A stretch of 64,000 nt of DNA from Phycisphaeraceae bacterium (lineage in GTDB: Bacteria > Planctomycetota > Phycisphaerae > Phycisphaerales > UBA1924), in NCBI GenBank assembly GCA_019636555.1, contig JAHBXH010000001.1, positions 3,630,928 through 3,694,927 of the forward strand. The letters are read 5' to 3'. Below the pieces are notes generated by a model. That model was given only the letters and a program-made list of their open reading frames with translations, was not told the DNA's origin and searched no databases. The position numbers were made by a program, and so were the translations under genes. Shown piece after piece: positions 51,101 through 60,571 of the stretch; the stretch's first letter is position 1; each line of letters starts with the position of its first letter.

Positions 51101-54100
51101 ATGTGGGGGCGATTCGAAGTCGAGGTGAAGCGAAGCGTGAGAGCCTGGCTCTTCGCGTTTGTGCTTCTCGTCGGCGTCAGCGCCCCGGTCGTGGCCCAGG
51201 TGGCACCCGTCTATCCGGATGATTCGGTCCAGGCGCGCGAGACACTTTCCCGCGTGGACGATCTGCTCGGCACCGGGAATCTCGCCGAGTCGTCACGCGT
51301 CATCCAGGCGCTGCTGGATGGAGAGGGCGACAAGGTTCTCGAATCGAAGGATGACGGGGACGTCTTTTTCAGCGTGCGCGAACACATACACAAGCTGCTG
51401 CTCTCGAGGCCCGCCCTTTTGGAGCGGTATCGCGCGACCGAAGGCCCGCGCGCGGACAAGCTGTTGGAGGAGGGCAAGTTTGCCGAGGTCGAGAGGGCGC
51501 GGCTGCTGACTGCCGCGGGATTCGAAGCGGCTCTTCGGGTGGCGCAAACGAATTTCGAAGCCGCGCAATTTGAGGCGGCTCGGCTGACGCTCGAGCAACT
51601 CGAGCACCACCCGGATCGGTCGGGCAAGGGCGGGCGGGATGCCGCGGCCCTTGCCGCGAAGGTGTCGCGCTATCTGCCGCGCGAAGACGTCAGGCATTGG
51701 GCGGATCGGTGGCTTCGCGAGGCGGGGGCGGGAGGCGGAGTCGGTGACCCGATCGACCTTCCGGCCGGGCTGGACACCGAGTTCGCCAGCCCGCGCGTGG
51801 GGGGCAAAGCCCCCGAGTGGGATTCGCTGCCCGAAGCCGCGCTCGTCTCGAGTGTGCTGGCACGGCGCGCGTCGCGCGACGGCGAAGAGGACGAAGATGA
51901 TGTTCAGGTCTTCGAAATAGCGCGGCAGTCGGCATCGCGGGCGTGGATGATGCCCGTGGTTGTGGACGATCTCGTCATCGTCAACAACGGCGCCGAGATC
52001 AGCGGGCTCGACCGCTTCACGCTGAGCCCGGTGTGGTCGATCCGGCCCGCGCCGTCGGCCCGATCCGATTTTCGGAGGGATTCATCGCGCCAGGGTCCGC
52101 CTCTTTCGAGGCTCGAGGAGAGCGCGTGGGTGATCGTGAGCGGGCCGGTCGGTGTCGCTTCGATGGGCTACGTGACCGAGACCGGACGCGAAGGCGATCG
52201 ACGCCTGATCGCGTTCGACATTCGAACCGGAAGAGTTCTGTGGTCGGTCGACCCCGCGACGCTGGATCGCAGGCTCGAAGGCTGCTCGGTCCGCGGCGAA
52301 CCGGTCGTGAGCGAGGGCGTGCTGATCGTTCCGATGCGCCGGAATTCGTCGGTGCGGCGCGTCTCGGGCGCCGTGCTGGCGGGGCTTGACATTTGGACGG
52401 GAAAGCTTCGGTGGGTGAGGCCTCTGTGCAGCGTGGGCGTCATGCCGTTCAATCGTGCGCCGCGTGCCGCGGAGCGATGCGTTGCGGCGGACGGGATTGT
52501 GTATCGCGCCGACGGACTGGGAATCGTGGCGGCGGTCGAGGCTGCGAGCGGCCGGGTCGTGTGGGTGCGTCGAATGAATCCGCCCGGCGATCTGCGGACG
52601 TTTTCGGTGCTCTCGCTGCAGGCGAGCAACCAGCCTTGGGCGGGCTCGGAGCCGGTGCTTGACGGGACCTCTTTGATCACGCTCACCCCGGATGCCTCCG
52701 CCATCGTGAGGCTTTCTGCTGTGGACGGAACCATGCTCGGACGCCGCAACGCCGACGACCTTGGCGACGCGACCACGCTGCCTTCGTACCTGATGCGCGT
52801 CAAGGATCGGCTCATCGTGGTGACGGCGGATCGAGTGATTTCGTTGCCGCTTTCCGGTTTCGAAAAGTCGAATCCTGTGGTGAGCCCGTCGTTCCGCGAG
52901 CCGGCCATGGTCGGGCGCATGGCGGCGCTCTCGGGTGGACAGCTCTTGGTCCCGCTCGAAGATCGGCTGCTCGTCTTCGACGCGGCGGACCTCAAGCAAG
53001 CGGCCTCGCATCCGATCACGAAGACCGGGAACATCATCGCGCTCGGCGACGGGTTGCTGGTCGCGGATTCCGGCGAGCTGCACGCCTTTTTGAAGTGGGA
53101 AACCGCCGAGGCGATCCTGAGCAAGAGGCTGGCGGCGACTCCCGACGATCCGTCGCCAGCGCTGTCGATGATGAATCTCGCGTTCCGCGCACAGAAATAC
53201 CCGAGCATCGTTCCGGCGGTGGATCGTGTGCTCGAGATCCGCGATCGGTTGCCGGATTCGACGGCGGCGCAGGCGGCGCGGCGCAGGCTGATCGATTCGC
53301 TCAGGAATATGTTTGCCGCGGGCAAGCAGAGATGGGACCCGGCGGCCGATCAGCGTGCGAGCGGCGGACCGATTGCGGCACCCTCGGTTCAAGTGCTCAG
53401 CGAGCTGGCGCTGCGGTTTGCGCGCGGAGCGGAATCGCCGGCGGAACTCGCGGAGTACGAGCTGACGCTCGGCTGGCTCGGCGAAGCGAAGGGTGCTCCG
53501 GCATCAAGCCTTGAGGCGTACACGAGAATCCTCTCGGATGATTCACTCGGCGGATCGACGGTCGCCGGAGAGTTCGGTGTGCCGGTGCGTGCATCGGAGA
53601 TGGCGACCGATCGCCTGCTGGCGCTGGTGAAGCGCCAGGGGCCGGATATCTATGCGGCGTTCGCTGCGCAGGCCGCGCGCGAACTCGAGGAATTAGGGGA
53701 GCAGGCGAGCCCGGCGGAGCTTGTTGCGCTCGCGAGGCGGTATCCCGCGGCGCCTGCGGCTGCGAGCGCGTGGTCGAGACTCGCCGAGGCATATACAAAG
53801 AACAACCGACGTCCTGCCGCGGCACGCGCTCTCGCGCTGGCGATGCGAGCGCTTGAGTATTCGCAGAGTTCACGCGCCCCGGAGTTGGCGGCAGAGGGCC
53901 GGCATGTCGCGACCCGGCTTGTAGAGACTCTCGCAGCGCTCGACCGGGCGTCGGAGGCGGTTCGCGTGGCGAACGAGGCGTCGAGAATCTTCAGCGGCGG
54001 GCCGATCGCGGTGCCGTCGGTCGCGAGCGATCGGCTGTTGAGTGGCAACCGACGGGCGCGGTTTGGCGACCGAGTCCAACCCGACGTTCAGTCGCTCGTC

Positions 54101-55453
54101 GGATGGCTGGTTGCGGAGCCCAAGATCACCGAAGGCCCCGGCCGACCGACCGATCGCGTGGTGATGACCTCGCCGGGGCGCAAGCAGGTCGGGCTCTTTG
54201 TGACTTCGCTGACAGACGGCCGGCTCGAGCCGCGCTGGGTTCGAAACTACGAGCAGAGGCAGCCGCGGGTGATCCGGATCGATCAGTCGGCGACGTATCT
54301 CTACTGGCCGGCGGAATCGCGCCCCGATCGGGCCGGAGGCGTGATCGAACGAATCCGCAACGATGGAACCAGCGCGTGGCTTTCGCGCGAGGTTGCCGGC
54401 ATGCTCGACGAGATCGAGCTTCGCCTTCCGGACGACGCGGCGCCGTTTGTAACGCCGCTGGATGGTTCGGTCAGCCCGGGCGACCTGCTTGTCGCGATGG
54501 ATGCGGGCACGCTCATCCTGATTGAACGAGTCGGCCGGATCGTGAGCATCGATCTCGAAAGCGGAAAGCCGTTGTGGTCGACGCGAATTCCTTCGATCCA
54601 AGTGTATGACGGGGCGATCTCGGCTGGAACATTGATCGTCGGCGGGGCGAGCACCGAACGCCCGGATGCGAGAGTCGGGGTGGGCGCCGGGCCGATCTCG
54701 TTGCCCGCCATGACGATGTTCGCGCTGGATGCACGAAAGGGCGGAACGCCGAAGGACCTGAGACCGATTCTGAGCAAACTCGTCCCGGATTCGAAGGTTT
54801 CGAATCGCTCGCCCGGTGATCGCCAGCAGGTGCGCTGGCTCCGCAGCCTGGGCGGGGGCCGGGTGCTGGTGGGGATGTACGACCGGGTGGTCGCGATCGA
54901 TGCTCCGGCCGAACGTGTGCTCTGGAGCTACGAGAAGCCCTCGGTCGGCCGATCGCTCGAGTGCTGGATTGTCGGCGATCGGGCGTTCGTTCTGAACGAC
55001 GACCACGCCATCGTCGGGCTCACGCTCGGAGACGGAAGCTCGCCGGTGGGCGAACTGGACAGCAAGGAAAGAATTCAGACCGATTCAGCTGTTGGTGTCG
55101 TGGCGTTGCCCGACGGCAGCGTCGCCTTTGCTTCCTCACGCGGCGTCGCGGTCTTTGAGCGCGACGGCAAACTCATCGGCATGGACAGCGGAGTGATGGC
55201 GGGCGAAGCGACGGCGCAGTTGTTTGCCCTGGGCGCGGACAAGGTGGCGATGATCCCGGACGAGGAACCGGATCGGACGCTCGATCTGCGGATCCTCGCG
55301 TTACCGAGCGGGAAGCTGGTGTCTTCCAAGCCCGTGGCTCTTTCGCGACCGCCCTCGGCACTGCACGCGGTGGATGGTCGGCTCATTCTGACGGCGGGCG
55401 GAATTTCGATGGTCTTGCCCGCGCCGGCGGAGCCGGACAATTTTCTGCCGTGA
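51101..55453 (+). CDS. Giant exported PQQ-propeller / TPR protein
   Basis: A 1450-residue exported protein. ATG 51101 (CGGAG 8 nt before) precedes a signal peptide ending VVAQ. Residues 30-240 are helical (TPR-like); 270-660 form PQQ/quinoprotein-like propeller blades (FDIRTGRVLWSVDP, LDIWTGKLRWVRPL, VEAASGRVVWVRRM). Residues 670-990 are helical repeats again (YELTLGWLGEAKGAPASSLE, AARALALAMRALEY), and 1000-1450 hold a second propeller (IDLESGKPLWSTRIP, IDAPAERVLWSYEKP). It resembles the large planctomycete PQQ-binding-like beta-propeller proteins. No PQQ ligand or catalytic residue can be assigned; a scaffold or outer-membrane (BamB-like) role is inference. Confidence 0.88.
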   Translation: MWGRFEVEVKRSVRAWLFAFVLLVGVSAPVVAQVAPVYPDDSVQARETLSRVDDLLGTGNLAESSRVIQALLDGEGDKVLESKDDGDVFFSVREHIHKLLLSRPALLERYRATEGPRADKLLEEGKFAEVERARLLTAAGFEAALRVAQTNFEAAQFEAARLTLEQLEHHPDRSGKGGRDAAALAAKVSRYLPREDVRHWADRWLREAGAGGGVGDPIDLPAGLDTEFASPRVGGKAPEWDSLPEAALVSSVLARRASRDGEEDEDDVQVFEIARQSASRAWMMPVVVDDLVIVNNGAEISGLDRFTLSPVWSIRPAPSARSDFRRDSSRQGPPLSRLEESAWVIVSGPVGVASMGYVTETGREGDRRLIAFDIRTGRVLWSVDPATLDRRLEGCSVRGEPVVSEGVLIVPMRRNSSVRRVSGAVLAGLDIWTGKLRWVRPLCSVGVMPFNRAPRAAERCVAADGIVYRADGLGIVAAVEAASGRVVWVRRMNPPGDLRTFSVLSLQASNQPWAGSEPVLDGTSLITLTPDASAIVRLSAVDGTMLGRRNADDLGDATTLPSYLMRVKDRLIVVTADRVISLPLSGFEKSNPVVSPSFREPAMVGRMAALSGGQLLVPLEDRLLVFDAADLKQAASHPITKTGNIIALGDGLLVADSGELHAFLKWETAEAILSKRLAATPDDPSPALSMMNLAFRAQKYPSIVPAVDRVLEIRDRLPDSTAAQAARRRLIDSLRNMFAAGKQRWDPAADQRASGGPIAAPSVQVLSELALRFARGAESPAELAEYELTLGWLGEAKGAPASSLEAYTRILSDDSLGGSTVAGEFGVPVRASEMATDRLLALVKRQGPDIYAAFAAQAARELEELGEQASPAELVALARRYPAAPAAASAWSRLAEAYTKNNRRPAAARALALAMRALEYSQSSRAPELAAEGRHVATRLVETLAALDRASEAVRVANEASRIFSGGPIAVPSVASDRLLSGNRRARFGDRVQPDVQSLVGWLVAEPKITEGPGRPTDRVVMTSPGRKQVGLFVTSLTDGRLEPRWVRNYEQRQPRVIRIDQSATYLYWPAESRPDRAGGVIERIRNDGTSAWLSREVAGMLDEIELRLPDDAAPFVTPLDGSVSPGDLLVAMDAGTLILIERVGRIVSIDLESGKPLWSTRIPSIQVYDGAISAGTLIVGGASTERPDARVGVGAGPISLPAMTMFALDARKGGTPKDLRPILSKLVPDSKVSNRSPGDRQQVRWLRSLGGGRVLVGMYDRVVAIDAPAERVLWSYEKPSVGRSLECWIVGDRAFVLNDDHAIVGLTLGDGSSPVGELDSKERIQTDSAVGVVALPDGSVAFASSRGVAVFERDGKLIGMDSGVMAGEATAQLFALGADKVAMIPDEEPDRTLDLRILALPSGKLVSSKPVALSRPPSALHAVDGRLILTAGGISMVLPAPAEPDNFLP

Positions 55454-55495
55454 CCGGCGCGCGTGCCGCGCGGACGGGTTGCGAGTAGCCGGCGA

Positions 55496-55501
55496 TACGA
55501 T
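55496..55501 (+). promoter_or_regulatory. Leaderless -10 box for BFD-like gene
   Basis: TACGAT ends 5 nt before the GTG at 55507, which therefore is preferred over TTG 55501. Confidence 0.45.
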
Positions 55502-55506
55502 TGGGT

Positions 55507-55800
55507 GTGGATCCGGACGATGAAGTTTGCTTGTGCTTTCGCGTAAGCCTGCGGAAGATCCGCACGTTCCTGGCGGTCGAGAATCCGCCGGTTGCGTCGC
55601 TCATCAGCGAGTGTTTGAGTGCGGGGACAGGTTGCGGCTGGTGCGTGCCGTTTCTGAAGCATCTCCACGCGCAGCACGTTCAAGGGAAAACGCCGGACTT
55701 GAACGTATCGCCCGAGAAGTACGCGACGGCGCGACTCGGCTTCCACGAGACGCACGAGCGCGACCCTTCCGTAGTTGAGCAGGCGAAGCAATCCGGTTAG
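55507..55800 (+). CDS. BFD-like [2Fe-2S]-binding protein
   Basis: A 97-residue protein. The bacterioferritin-associated-ferredoxin-like fold is shown by CLCFRVSLRKIRTFL and CLSAGTGCGWCVPFLKHL, giving the four cluster Cys (CxC ... CxxC). A 40-residue C-terminal extension follows (SPEKYATARLGFHE). Such proteins reduce ferric iron in bacterioferritin or deliver electrons to reductases; no partner gene is adjacent. Confidence 0.88.
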   Translation: MDPDDEVCLCFRVSLRKIRTFLAVENPPVASLISECLSAGTGCGWCVPFLKHLHAQHVQGKTPDLNVSPEKYATARLGFHETHERDPSVVEQAKQSG

Positions 55801-55873
55801 GCTGAGGCGCGGCGGGCGCAGACCCCACGTATTCGCGGCCCCACCGCTCCGCGCAAACAAGAAACAGTCGAAC

Positions 55874-56572
55874 ATGGCGATTTTCAGCGGGCAGGCAAAG
55901 CACAAGGCAACCTCAGCGCTCGTCGGTTTCATTGCCTTTGTGACATCGATGACGGTTCTGTGGCTGGCGGTTCCTCGTCCGGCATTTGAGCGCGTCGTTT
56001 GGGACGCAAAGGATGGAAGCCCGGTTCCAGACGGATTCTGCTTTGTGATGTTCCCGAGCACTTCGCATGTCGATCTCTTCGACGCACCCAACGGAAAGGG
56101 CGTGGCGGTACTCGACCGCGCCATCATCTGCACGCAACAGGAGCTGCTGGACAAGAATCCGATCCCGGTTCAAACCGCTGGGGGCGCGCGATACCTGCGG
56201 CCCGACGACGTAACCGCCGCGATACCCATGGAATCAATGGCGATGGTTGGTGCGCTCGAGTCCCGCTTCACCACGCAGGACCGAGCGCTGAAATTGAGCA
56301 GACTTCCGATCGGCGGCCCAACAGAGCGCTTTGCGCTTCGTGACTCAGATCTGAAGCACGCGCGTTCGATGGTCTACATGTGGGATGTCGTGAACGGCGC
56401 TCCGACCGCCCGCGAAATTCGGCGCTCGGACATCGGGACGGCGATCAATAGGGTTTTTTTCACAGCGGTCCTCGCGGTCGTTTCGATCCTGATCGGTGCG
56501 CTCGCGTCGAACCTGTACAACCGTCGCGCACGTCTCGCGCATGAAAAAGCCCCGGCGCTCGGGGCTGTGTGA
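55874..56572 (+). CDS. Two-span membrane protein of unknown function
   Basis: A 232-residue protein with membrane helices at about 14-36 and 192-215, and a 150-residue domain between them (FCFVMFPSTSHVDLFDAPNG, TAAIPMESMAMVGALESRF), probably extracytoplasmic. No family is recognised. ATG 55874 has no strong ribosome-binding site. Its last codons contain the hairpin that terminates the convergent TPR-alphaCTD gene. Confidence 0.7.
   Translation: MAIFSGQAKHKATSALVGFIAFVTSMTVLWLAVPRPAFERVVWDAKDGSPVPDGFCFVMFPSTSHVDLFDAPNGKGVAVLDRAIICTQQELLDKNPIPVQTAGGARYLRPDDVTAAIPMESMAMVGALESRFTTQDRALKLSRLPIGGPTERFALRDSDLKHARSMVYMWDVVNGAPTAREIRRSDIGTAINRVFFTAVLAVVSILIGALASNLYNRRARLAHEKAPALGAV
56544..56566 (-). 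terminator. Minus-strand terminator inside the 3' end of the plus gene
   Basis: A 7-bp stem AGCCCCG / CGGGGCT with a 5-nt loop; on the minus strand the tail is TTTTT. It lies 23 bp past the TPR-alphaCTD stop and overlaps the end of the convergent reading frame. Confidence 0.78.
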
Positions 56573-56588
56573 ACACGAAAAGGTTTGT

Positions 56589-57524
56589 TTACGAATCGAG
56601 CTTGCGGAGGCCGAGCCCGAACTCGGTGAGGCGATCGCGGATTTCGGTGAGCGAGGTCGCGCCGAAATTCTTGATGCCCATGAGTTCCGCTTCGGTGTGG
56701 CTCGCGAGATCGCCCAGCGTCTGGATATTGAGAAGCTGGAGGGCTTTACGGGCGCGGACGGACAGATTGAGATCCGTGACCGGCTTGCCGAGCGTCTGCT
56801 CCTGGCCCGTGCCCTTGTACTGATCCTGCAGAGCGCGCCGCGCGGCACGATGCGCATCTTCGAGGCCCTGGCCCAGGCGCAGGTTCTTCTGTACGAGCAT
56901 GGCCTTGATTTCCTGCAGGCTGCTCTCGCCGAAGTTCTTGTAACTGAGCAATTCCGCCTCGGTGATCTTGAGCAGGTCGCCGAGCGAGCGGATGTTCATC
57001 TTCTTGAGGCAGGTGCGGGCGCGGACCGAGAGTTCGAAATCGGTCACCGGCGTGTCAAGAAGAGCACGACGCTTGAAGATGTCGCGATCGGCCTCGTCCT
57101 CGACGATGATCTCCTTGCTGCCCATCACGTCCTTCATGTACATGCGGGCGCGCGGATGATTCGGGTTGGTGTCGAGCACCTGGCGCAGGCAGCGCTCCGA
57201 ACGCATGAGATCGCCCCGGTCTTCGTACATCACGGCGAGATTGATCAGTGCGTTGATGTGCGCGGGCTGACGGTTTGCGGCACGCTCGTAGAGCGAGAGC
57301 GCCTCGTCTTCTTCGCCGACGAGGTCGAGCTGGTACGCGAGATTGAACAGCACTTCGGCGTTGTTCGGATCGTTCGAGAGCGCTTTGCGCAGCTCCGCGA
57401 TCGCCTCGGCGCGATTGCCCGATTGCGTTGCCTGCTTCGCGGCCTGAACGTGCTTGTCCGCCGCCGCGGCATCGCGCGTTGCGGTGCTGGAACCGATCAC
57501 CATGTCCATTGGGTCGCTGCTCAT
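56589..57524 (-). CDS. TPR protein with two RNA-polymerase alpha-CTD-like domains
   Basis: A 311-residue cytoplasmic protein. Residues 25-140 are TPR helices (NRAEAIAELRKALSNDPNNA, EALSLYERAANRQPAHINAL). Residues about 155-220 and 245-311 are two alpha-CTD helix-hairpin-helix modules (VTDFELSVRARTCLKKMNI with LLSYKNFGESSLQEIKAML; VTDLNLSVRARKALQLLNI with LMGIKNFGATSLTEIRDRL). The core alpha subunit domains are absent. The helix signature needed for contact with UP-element DNA or activators (SVRAxxxL, KNFGxxSLxEI) is kept in both. ATG 57524 follows GGAGC; a longer open frame upstream is not protein-like. Confidence 0.92.
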   Translation of the reverse strand: MSSDPMDMVIGSSTATRDAAAADKHVQAAKQATQSGNRAEAIAELRKALSNDPNNAEVLFNLAYQLDLVGEEDEALSLYERAANRQPAHINALINLAVMYEDRGDLMRSERCLRQVLDTNPNHPRARMYMKDVMGSKEIIVEDEADRDIFKRRALLDTPVTDFELSVRARTCLKKMNIRSLGDLLKITEAELLSYKNFGESSLQEIKAMLVQKNLRLGQGLEDAHRAARRALQDQYKGTGQEQTLGKPVTDLNLSVRARKALQLLNIQTLGDLASHTEAELMGIKNFGATSLTEIRDRLTEFGLGLRKLDS

Positions 57525-57776
57525 GCGTGCTCCGAAAAAACGGGCCTCTGCCGCCGGACACTGTGCCGGCGGGTTGTTTGTCGAGGGGAGACTAGAAGCC
57601 TCGAGACAGAGGTCAACCGCAAAACCGAACGCGATCCTTACAGATCGCCGCTGTTCCGGAAGTTTTTTTCGAGCCGAGGCGTTGGATCCTCGACTCTGAA
57701 AGAAGGAAATCGAGTCCCCCACCCTCAATCCTTCTGATCGGTAGCACTTTTGCACGCCGTCACCGGGGATTTTCAG

Positions 57777-59219
57777 ATGCGAATCTTGTTGGCCTTGGCA
57801 CTCTTCGTCTCGCTGGTCTCGCATGTGCGCGGCGAACAGGCAAATCACGGGGTCCAGTCCGGCACCAAGCCCAACATCGTGTACATCGTGGCGGACGATC
57901 TCGGATGGAAAGATGTCGGGTTCAATGGCGCGACGGACATGAAGACTCCGAACCTCGATGCGCTCGCCGCGGGAGGGGCGCGGCTCGATCAGTTCTATGT
58001 GCAGCCGATGTGCACGCCGACTCGCGCGGCACTGATGACCGGGCGCTACCCGTTCCGATACGGGCTGCAGACCGCGGTTATTCCTTCCACTTCGACGTAC
58101 GGCTTGAACCTCGACGAGTGGCTGTTGCCGCAGGCGCTCAAGGAAGCGGGCTACGACACGGCGATCATCGGCAAGTGGCATCTCGGCCACGCCGACAAGA
58201 AGTTCTGGCCGAAGCAGCGCGGGTTTGATTATCAGTACGGCGCGATGATCGGCGAGCTCGATTACTACACGCACGGCGACAAGGGTGTGCTCGACTGGTT
58301 CCGCGATAACGAACCCGTGCGCGAAGAGGGATACACGACCACGCTGCTCGGGGACGACGCGGTGCGGTACATCGAGCTTCACAACAAGTCGACTCCGTTT
58401 TTCATGTACCTCGCGTTCAACGCGCCCCACACGCCCTATCAGGCGCCGAAGGAATATGTTGATCGCTTCCCGAACATTCAGGACCCGACCCGCCGGACCT
58501 ACGCGGGCATGGTCTCGTGCCTCGATGATCAGGTGGGCCGAGTTGTTGCGGCTCTCGACAAGGCGGGGATTCGTGACAACACCCTGATTGTTTTTCACAG
58601 CGACAACGGCGGCACGCGCAGCGCCATGTTCGCGGGCGTCATGGCGGACATGTCGAAGGTGACGATCCCGTGCGACAACGGGCCGTATCGCGAAGGAAAA
58701 GGAACTCTTTTCGAGGGCGGAACGCGGGTGTGCGCGCTGGCGAACTGGCCGGGCAAGATCGCGCCGGGCACACGGGAGGGACTGATCCACATTGTCGATA
58801 TGTTCCCGACAGTGACGGGGCTCGCGGGCGCTCCGACCTCGAAGAGCAAGCCGCTCGACGGGATGGATGCCTGGGGAATGCTCGCGCAGGATTCGAATTC
58901 GACGCGAAACGAAATCGTCTACAACATCGAGCCGTTCCGTGCCGCGATCCGGGAGGGTGACTGGAAGTTGATCTGGCGGACGATGCTCCCCTCGTCGGTT
59001 GACTTGTACAACATCAAGGACGACCCATCGGAAGCGAAGAATCTCGCGTCGCAGTATCCCGAGAAGGTCGCGGGGATGCAGAAGCGCATCGAAGAGCTCG
59101 CGAAGCAGTGCGAGAAGCCGCTGTTCCTGATCGATCAGTTCAAGGTCGTGCAGCACGGAATGCACGGTCAACCGATTCTGCCGACCGATGACGAATACGC
59201 CGGCGTCGAAGGACCATAA
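57777..59219 (+). CDS. Sulfatase (arylsulfatase-type)
   Basis: A 480-residue secreted sulfatase. Signal peptide (MRILLALALFVSLVSHVRG), then IVYIVADDLGWKDVG with the metal-binding Asp pair, CTPTRAALMTGRYP with Cys79 as the formylglycine site, GKWHLGH, FHSDNGGTR and EGGTRV. It hydrolyses sulfate esters, probably of algal or mucin polysaccharides, as is typical in planctomycetes; formylglycine maturation by FGE or anSME is needed and not encoded here. GGGGA lies 7 nt before ATG 57777. The SGNH hydrolase follows, 59 bp downstream. Confidence 0.95.
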   Translation: MRILLALALFVSLVSHVRGEQANHGVQSGTKPNIVYIVADDLGWKDVGFNGATDMKTPNLDALAAGGARLDQFYVQPMCTPTRAALMTGRYPFRYGLQTAVIPSTSTYGLNLDEWLLPQALKEAGYDTAIIGKWHLGHADKKFWPKQRGFDYQYGAMIGELDYYTHGDKGVLDWFRDNEPVREEGYTTTLLGDDAVRYIELHNKSTPFFMYLAFNAPHTPYQAPKEYVDRFPNIQDPTRRTYAGMVSCLDDQVGRVVAALDKAGIRDNTLIVFHSDNGGTRSAMFAGVMADMSKVTIPCDNGPYREGKGTLFEGGTRVCALANWPGKIAPGTREGLIHIVDMFPTVTGLAGAPTSKSKPLDGMDAWGMLAQDSNSTRNEIVYNIEPFRAAIREGDWKLIWRTMLPSSVDLYNIKDDPSEAKNLASQYPEKVAGMQKRIEELAKQCEKPLFLIDQFKVVQHGMHGQPILPTDDEYAGVEGP

Positions 59220-59278
59220 GACAAGCAATCGAGCCTTGAAAAGGTTCGCGGCTCGTCGCGCAGAAAAGGAAGCATTCC

Positions 59279-60040
59279 ATGGCGCTACGATTCCGCGGAG
59301 TCTGCATTCTCGTTCTGGCCGTTGGCGCTGGCGCGGCGCTGATGGGCGGCAACTCCGCAGAGCCGGGCGCGCCGGAATCCGGTCAGAGCGCGGCGACACA
59401 ATCGCCGTGGTACGAGAACGAGATCCGTGCGTTCGAGGAGGCGGATCGCGCTTCGCCGCCCGCCCGGGGACAGGTGCTATTCACCGGGAGTTCGAGCATC
59501 CGGATGTGGATATCGCTCGCGGAGGACATGAAGCCGATGCCGGTGCTGAACCGGGGATTCGGCGGATCGCAGACGCGCGACGTGATCGAAGTGTTTGATC
59601 GCATCGTGCTCCCGTACAAGCCGAGCGCAATCGTTTACTACTGCGGCGACAACGACCTCGGAACCGACAATCACGACTTCGCCGGCGCGGCAAAGGGATT
59701 CATTGACTTCGACAAGAAAGCACGCGCGGTGTTCCCCGATGTGCGGGTGTTCTACATCGCGATCAAGCCGAGCCTGGCGCGCTGGAACAACTGGCCGGCG
59801 ATGGAGCGAGCGAACTCGATCGTCAACGACTATTGCAACAAGACGCCCGGCGCGACCTTTCTCGACATCGCGACTCCGATGCTCGGCCCCGAAGGCAAAC
59901 TCGATCCGACTCTGTTTCGCGAAGACGGGTTGCACATGACCGCGAAGGGATACGCGATCTGGACTGATGTTGTGCGTCCGGCTGTCATGAGCGCCTGGGA
60001 AGAGATCGAAGCGAAGAAATCGCCGAAACCGGTCAAGTGA
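59279..60040 (+). CDS. Secreted SGNH/GDSL hydrolase
   Basis: A 253-residue exported esterase-like protein. Signal peptide at the N-terminus; block I LFTGSSSIRMW (nucleophile Ser), block III YYCGDNDLGTDN (oxyanion Asn) and block V FREDGLHMTAKGY (catalytic Asp and His). Such hydrolases deacetylate polysaccharides. Co-orientation with the sulfatase suggests a common function on decorated glycans. The ATG at 59279 has GGAAG 6 nt upstream. Its last codons overlap the convergent DinB gene by 8 bp. Confidence 0.92.
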   Translation: MALRFRGVCILVLAVGAGAALMGGNSAEPGAPESGQSAATQSPWYENEIRAFEEADRASPPARGQVLFTGSSSIRMWISLAEDMKPMPVLNRGFGGSQTRDVIEVFDRIVLPYKPSAIVYYCGDNDLGTDNHDFAGAAKGFIDFDKKARAVFPDVRVFYIAIKPSLARWNNWPAMERANSIVNDYCNKTPGATFLDIATPMLGPEGKLDPTLFREDGLHMTAKGYAIWTDVVRPAVMSAWEEIEAKKSPKPVK

Positions 60041-60551
60041 TTTCACGGCGTTCGTACATCAATTCGTTGTAGTCAATATCCTGCAGGGGCCGAGCGCCGA
60101 GCAGGCGCAGCATGACCATGAGTTGTGATCGGTGATGCACTTCGTGGAGCGCAAGCTGCGTCAGCACGTCGCCGGCAGTCGCGCCGATGTGCCAGCGCTT
60201 TCCGGCATCATCGGCGAACGAGTCGTACTCGATGCGGCGAGTCCAGTCACGCTCCGATCCGATCACGCCCCGCACTTCCCGCTGTTGCGCTTGCCAGTTC
60301 TTCTCCACGACTTCGAACGTAGCAGGATTCTCGTATTGGACAGGCCATTGCGAATACGGCGGCACCGGCAGCCCGCGGAAGCGCGCGAGGTAGTACCACT
60401 CGGAGATCATCATGTGCGTAATCGTCGCGCCGATGGTTTCGAGAGCGAAGTCGAACCTCTGTCCGTATTGCTCGAATGTTAACGGGCGCACCGCATCGAA
60501 CATCTTTTCGCGCGAGCGAACAAGGTAGTCGTAGAGCTTGAGCGGATTCAT
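60033..60551 (-). CDS. DinB-family protein
   Basis: A 172-residue DinB-like protein distinct from the one at 10 kb. Metal-site candidates are His in IGATITHMMISEWYYL and in LALHEVHHRSQL. The C-terminal LLGARPLQDIDYNELMYERR is typical. ATG 60551 has a TATGCT box 6 nt upstream, so a leaderless message is expected. The stop overlaps the convergent SGNH gene. Confidence 0.88.
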   Translation of the reverse strand: MNPLKLYDYLVRSREKMFDAVRPLTFEQYGQRFDFALETIGATITHMMISEWYYLARFRGLPVPPYSQWPVQYENPATFEVVEKNWQAQQREVRGVIGSERDWTRRIEYDSFADDAGKRWHIGATAGDVLTQLALHEVHHRSQLMVMLRLLGARPLQDIDYNELMYERREIT

Positions 60552-60557
60552 GCGCAC

Positions 60558-60563
60558 AGCATA
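60558..60563 (-). promoter_or_regulatory. Leaderless -10 box for DinB gene
   Basis: TATGCT ends 6 nt before the ATG at 60551, just ahead of the MATE stop on the same strand. Confidence 0.5.
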
Positions 60564-60571
60564 AAGCGCTG

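Noticed and set aside
52082..53392. 436-residue minus-strand frame inside the PQQ-propeller gene
   Set aside because: Arg/His-rich shadow of a clear exported propeller protein.
57525..59399. Upstream extension of the TPR-alphaCTD frame to 936 residues
   Set aside because: The extension is antisense to the sulfatase, lacks protein-like composition and has a well-supported ATG with GGAGC at 57524.
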